64,000 nucleotides of DNA. Source: Bacteroidota bacterium. GTDB taxonomy: Bacteria; Bacteroidota; Bacteroidia; SXHM01. A model generated the notes under the pieces. The model made no database searches, was not told the origin of the DNA, and worked only from the letters and a program-made list of their open reading frames with translations. Position numbers and translations under genes: made by a program. How positions within the stretch are numbered: the first letter of the stretch is position 1; every line of letters starts with the position of its first letter. Below are positions 63,569-64,000 of the stretch, in pieces. The stretch spans positions 1 to 64,000 of the forward strand of contig CANKAM010000010.1 in assembly GCA_947479755.1 (NCBI GenBank), read 5' to 3'.

Positions 63569-64000
63569 TTAAAGAATCATTTTTTCAATCGGAACTACTA
63601 AAATTCCCTGTGCACCATTGGCTTTCAGGTTTTCTATTATTTCCCAGAAATCATCTTCATCAACAACTGAATGGACAGAACTCCAGCCTTCTTCAGCAAG
63701 CGGAAGAACGGTTGGGCTTTTCATTCCAGGCAATATTTTTATGATTTCATCTAGTTTATTGTTGGGTGCGTTAAGCAGAATATATTTGTTGTTTTTGGCT
63801 TTTTTTACAGCATTCAGTCTAAAGACAAGACGATTGATGATTTCCTGCTTTTCTGCTGACAAATTATTTCCAGAAACAAGAACGGCTTCTGATTTGAAAA
63901 TAATCTGCGCTTCACGCAAACCATTCATAAAAAGCGTGCTTCCCGAACTTACCAGGTCACAGATAGCATCAGCAAGTCCAATTCCTGGTGCAATTTCAAC
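63569..64000 (-). CDS. hisG: ATP phosphoribosyltransferase HisG, C-terminal part (runs off the window)
   Basis: 144 codons are visible. The segment VEIAPGIGLADAICDLVSSG is the end of the catalytic domain; the last about 75 residues (from NNKYILLNAP to VVPIEKMIL) are the HisG_C regulatory domain of the long form, which binds histidine for feedback inhibition. The gene continues beyond base 64000. It is the first gene of the his operon seen here and is directly adjacent to hisD. Confidence 0.93.
   Translation of the reverse strand, partial: VEIAPGIGLADAICDLVSSGSTLFMNGLREAQIIFKSEAVLVSGNNLSAEKQEIINRLVFRLNAVKKAKNNKYILLNAPNNKLDEIIKILPGMKSPTVLPLAEEGWSSVHSVVDEDDFWEIIENLKANGAQGILVVPIEKMIL

Overview
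The window is a chromosomal segment of a member of the Bacteroidota. The evidence is lineage-typical content (a PorP/SprF-type T9SS protein, type A and type B T9SS sorting tails, two giant PKD/CHU_C proteins, a DUF4295 protein after rpmG, BshC of bacillithiol synthesis, a GlmU-like nucleotidyltransferase, a SiaB-like kinase) and recurrent TAnnTTTG -7 boxes, the Bacteroidota promoter signature, a short distance upstream of starts. I cannot place it below phylum level. Base composition is AT-rich throughout, with no obvious prophage, integrase, transposase or CRISPR array.

Layout. 1-6.5 kb: a SiaB-like kinase, an amino-acid permease, a DUF4920 lipoprotein, a self-contained 42-bp tandem-repeat unit with its own promoter, then two genes broken in A-runs (a cytochrome P450 and the SiaB partner SiaC). 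6.5-16.2 kb: secreted proteins (a GH31 glycosidase of the sulfoquinovosidase branch, an HNH-like protein, a Gly-rich T9SS protein), an unknown membrane/His-rich pair, a response regulator divergent from a GAF histidine kinase, and the remnant of a T9SS-exported protein. 16.2-27.6 kb: a MacA/MacB/LolD-like exporter, a DEAH helicase, a YkgJ/MnmD/MORN/MnmA group and a T9SS subtilase. 27.6-34.2 kb: two PKD adhesin-like genes. 34.3-36.2 kb: rpmG-DUF4295, a GxxExxY nuclease-fold gene bracketed by inverted CACAAAG repeats, then ftsY. 36.2-49.3 kb: a TPR protein, rimO, bshC, porP, tRNA-Leu(CAG), the GlmU-like gene, lon, a broken mpg, recQ and a J-domain protein. 52.7-57.5 kb: one sulfur operon, cysH-osmC-metZ-metX-hom. 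57.5-64 kb: the his operon hisG(partial)-D-C-B-H-A-F-IE.

The most interesting find is a 24-codon open frame not previously marked as a gene, just upstream of cysH. It starts about 9 nt after a textbook Bacteroidota promoter, ends in Met-Met followed by seven consecutive Cys codons, and is followed by a 9-bp perfect hairpin with a competing upstream pairing. This is the anatomy of a cysteine/methionine-sensing attenuator controlling an operon that makes exactly those amino acids.

Second, a GxxExxY gene looks like a small cassette inserted right at the start of the essential gene ftsY, and its right-hand repeat contains a good match to a Bacteroidota promoter. Three further short repeat types of the kind seen in unrelated bacteria also sit within 0-14 nt of start codons. 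Third, gene decay is marked: three genes carry one-base changes in A-runs and two carry nonsense codons. Sequencing error has to be excluded for the A-run cases.
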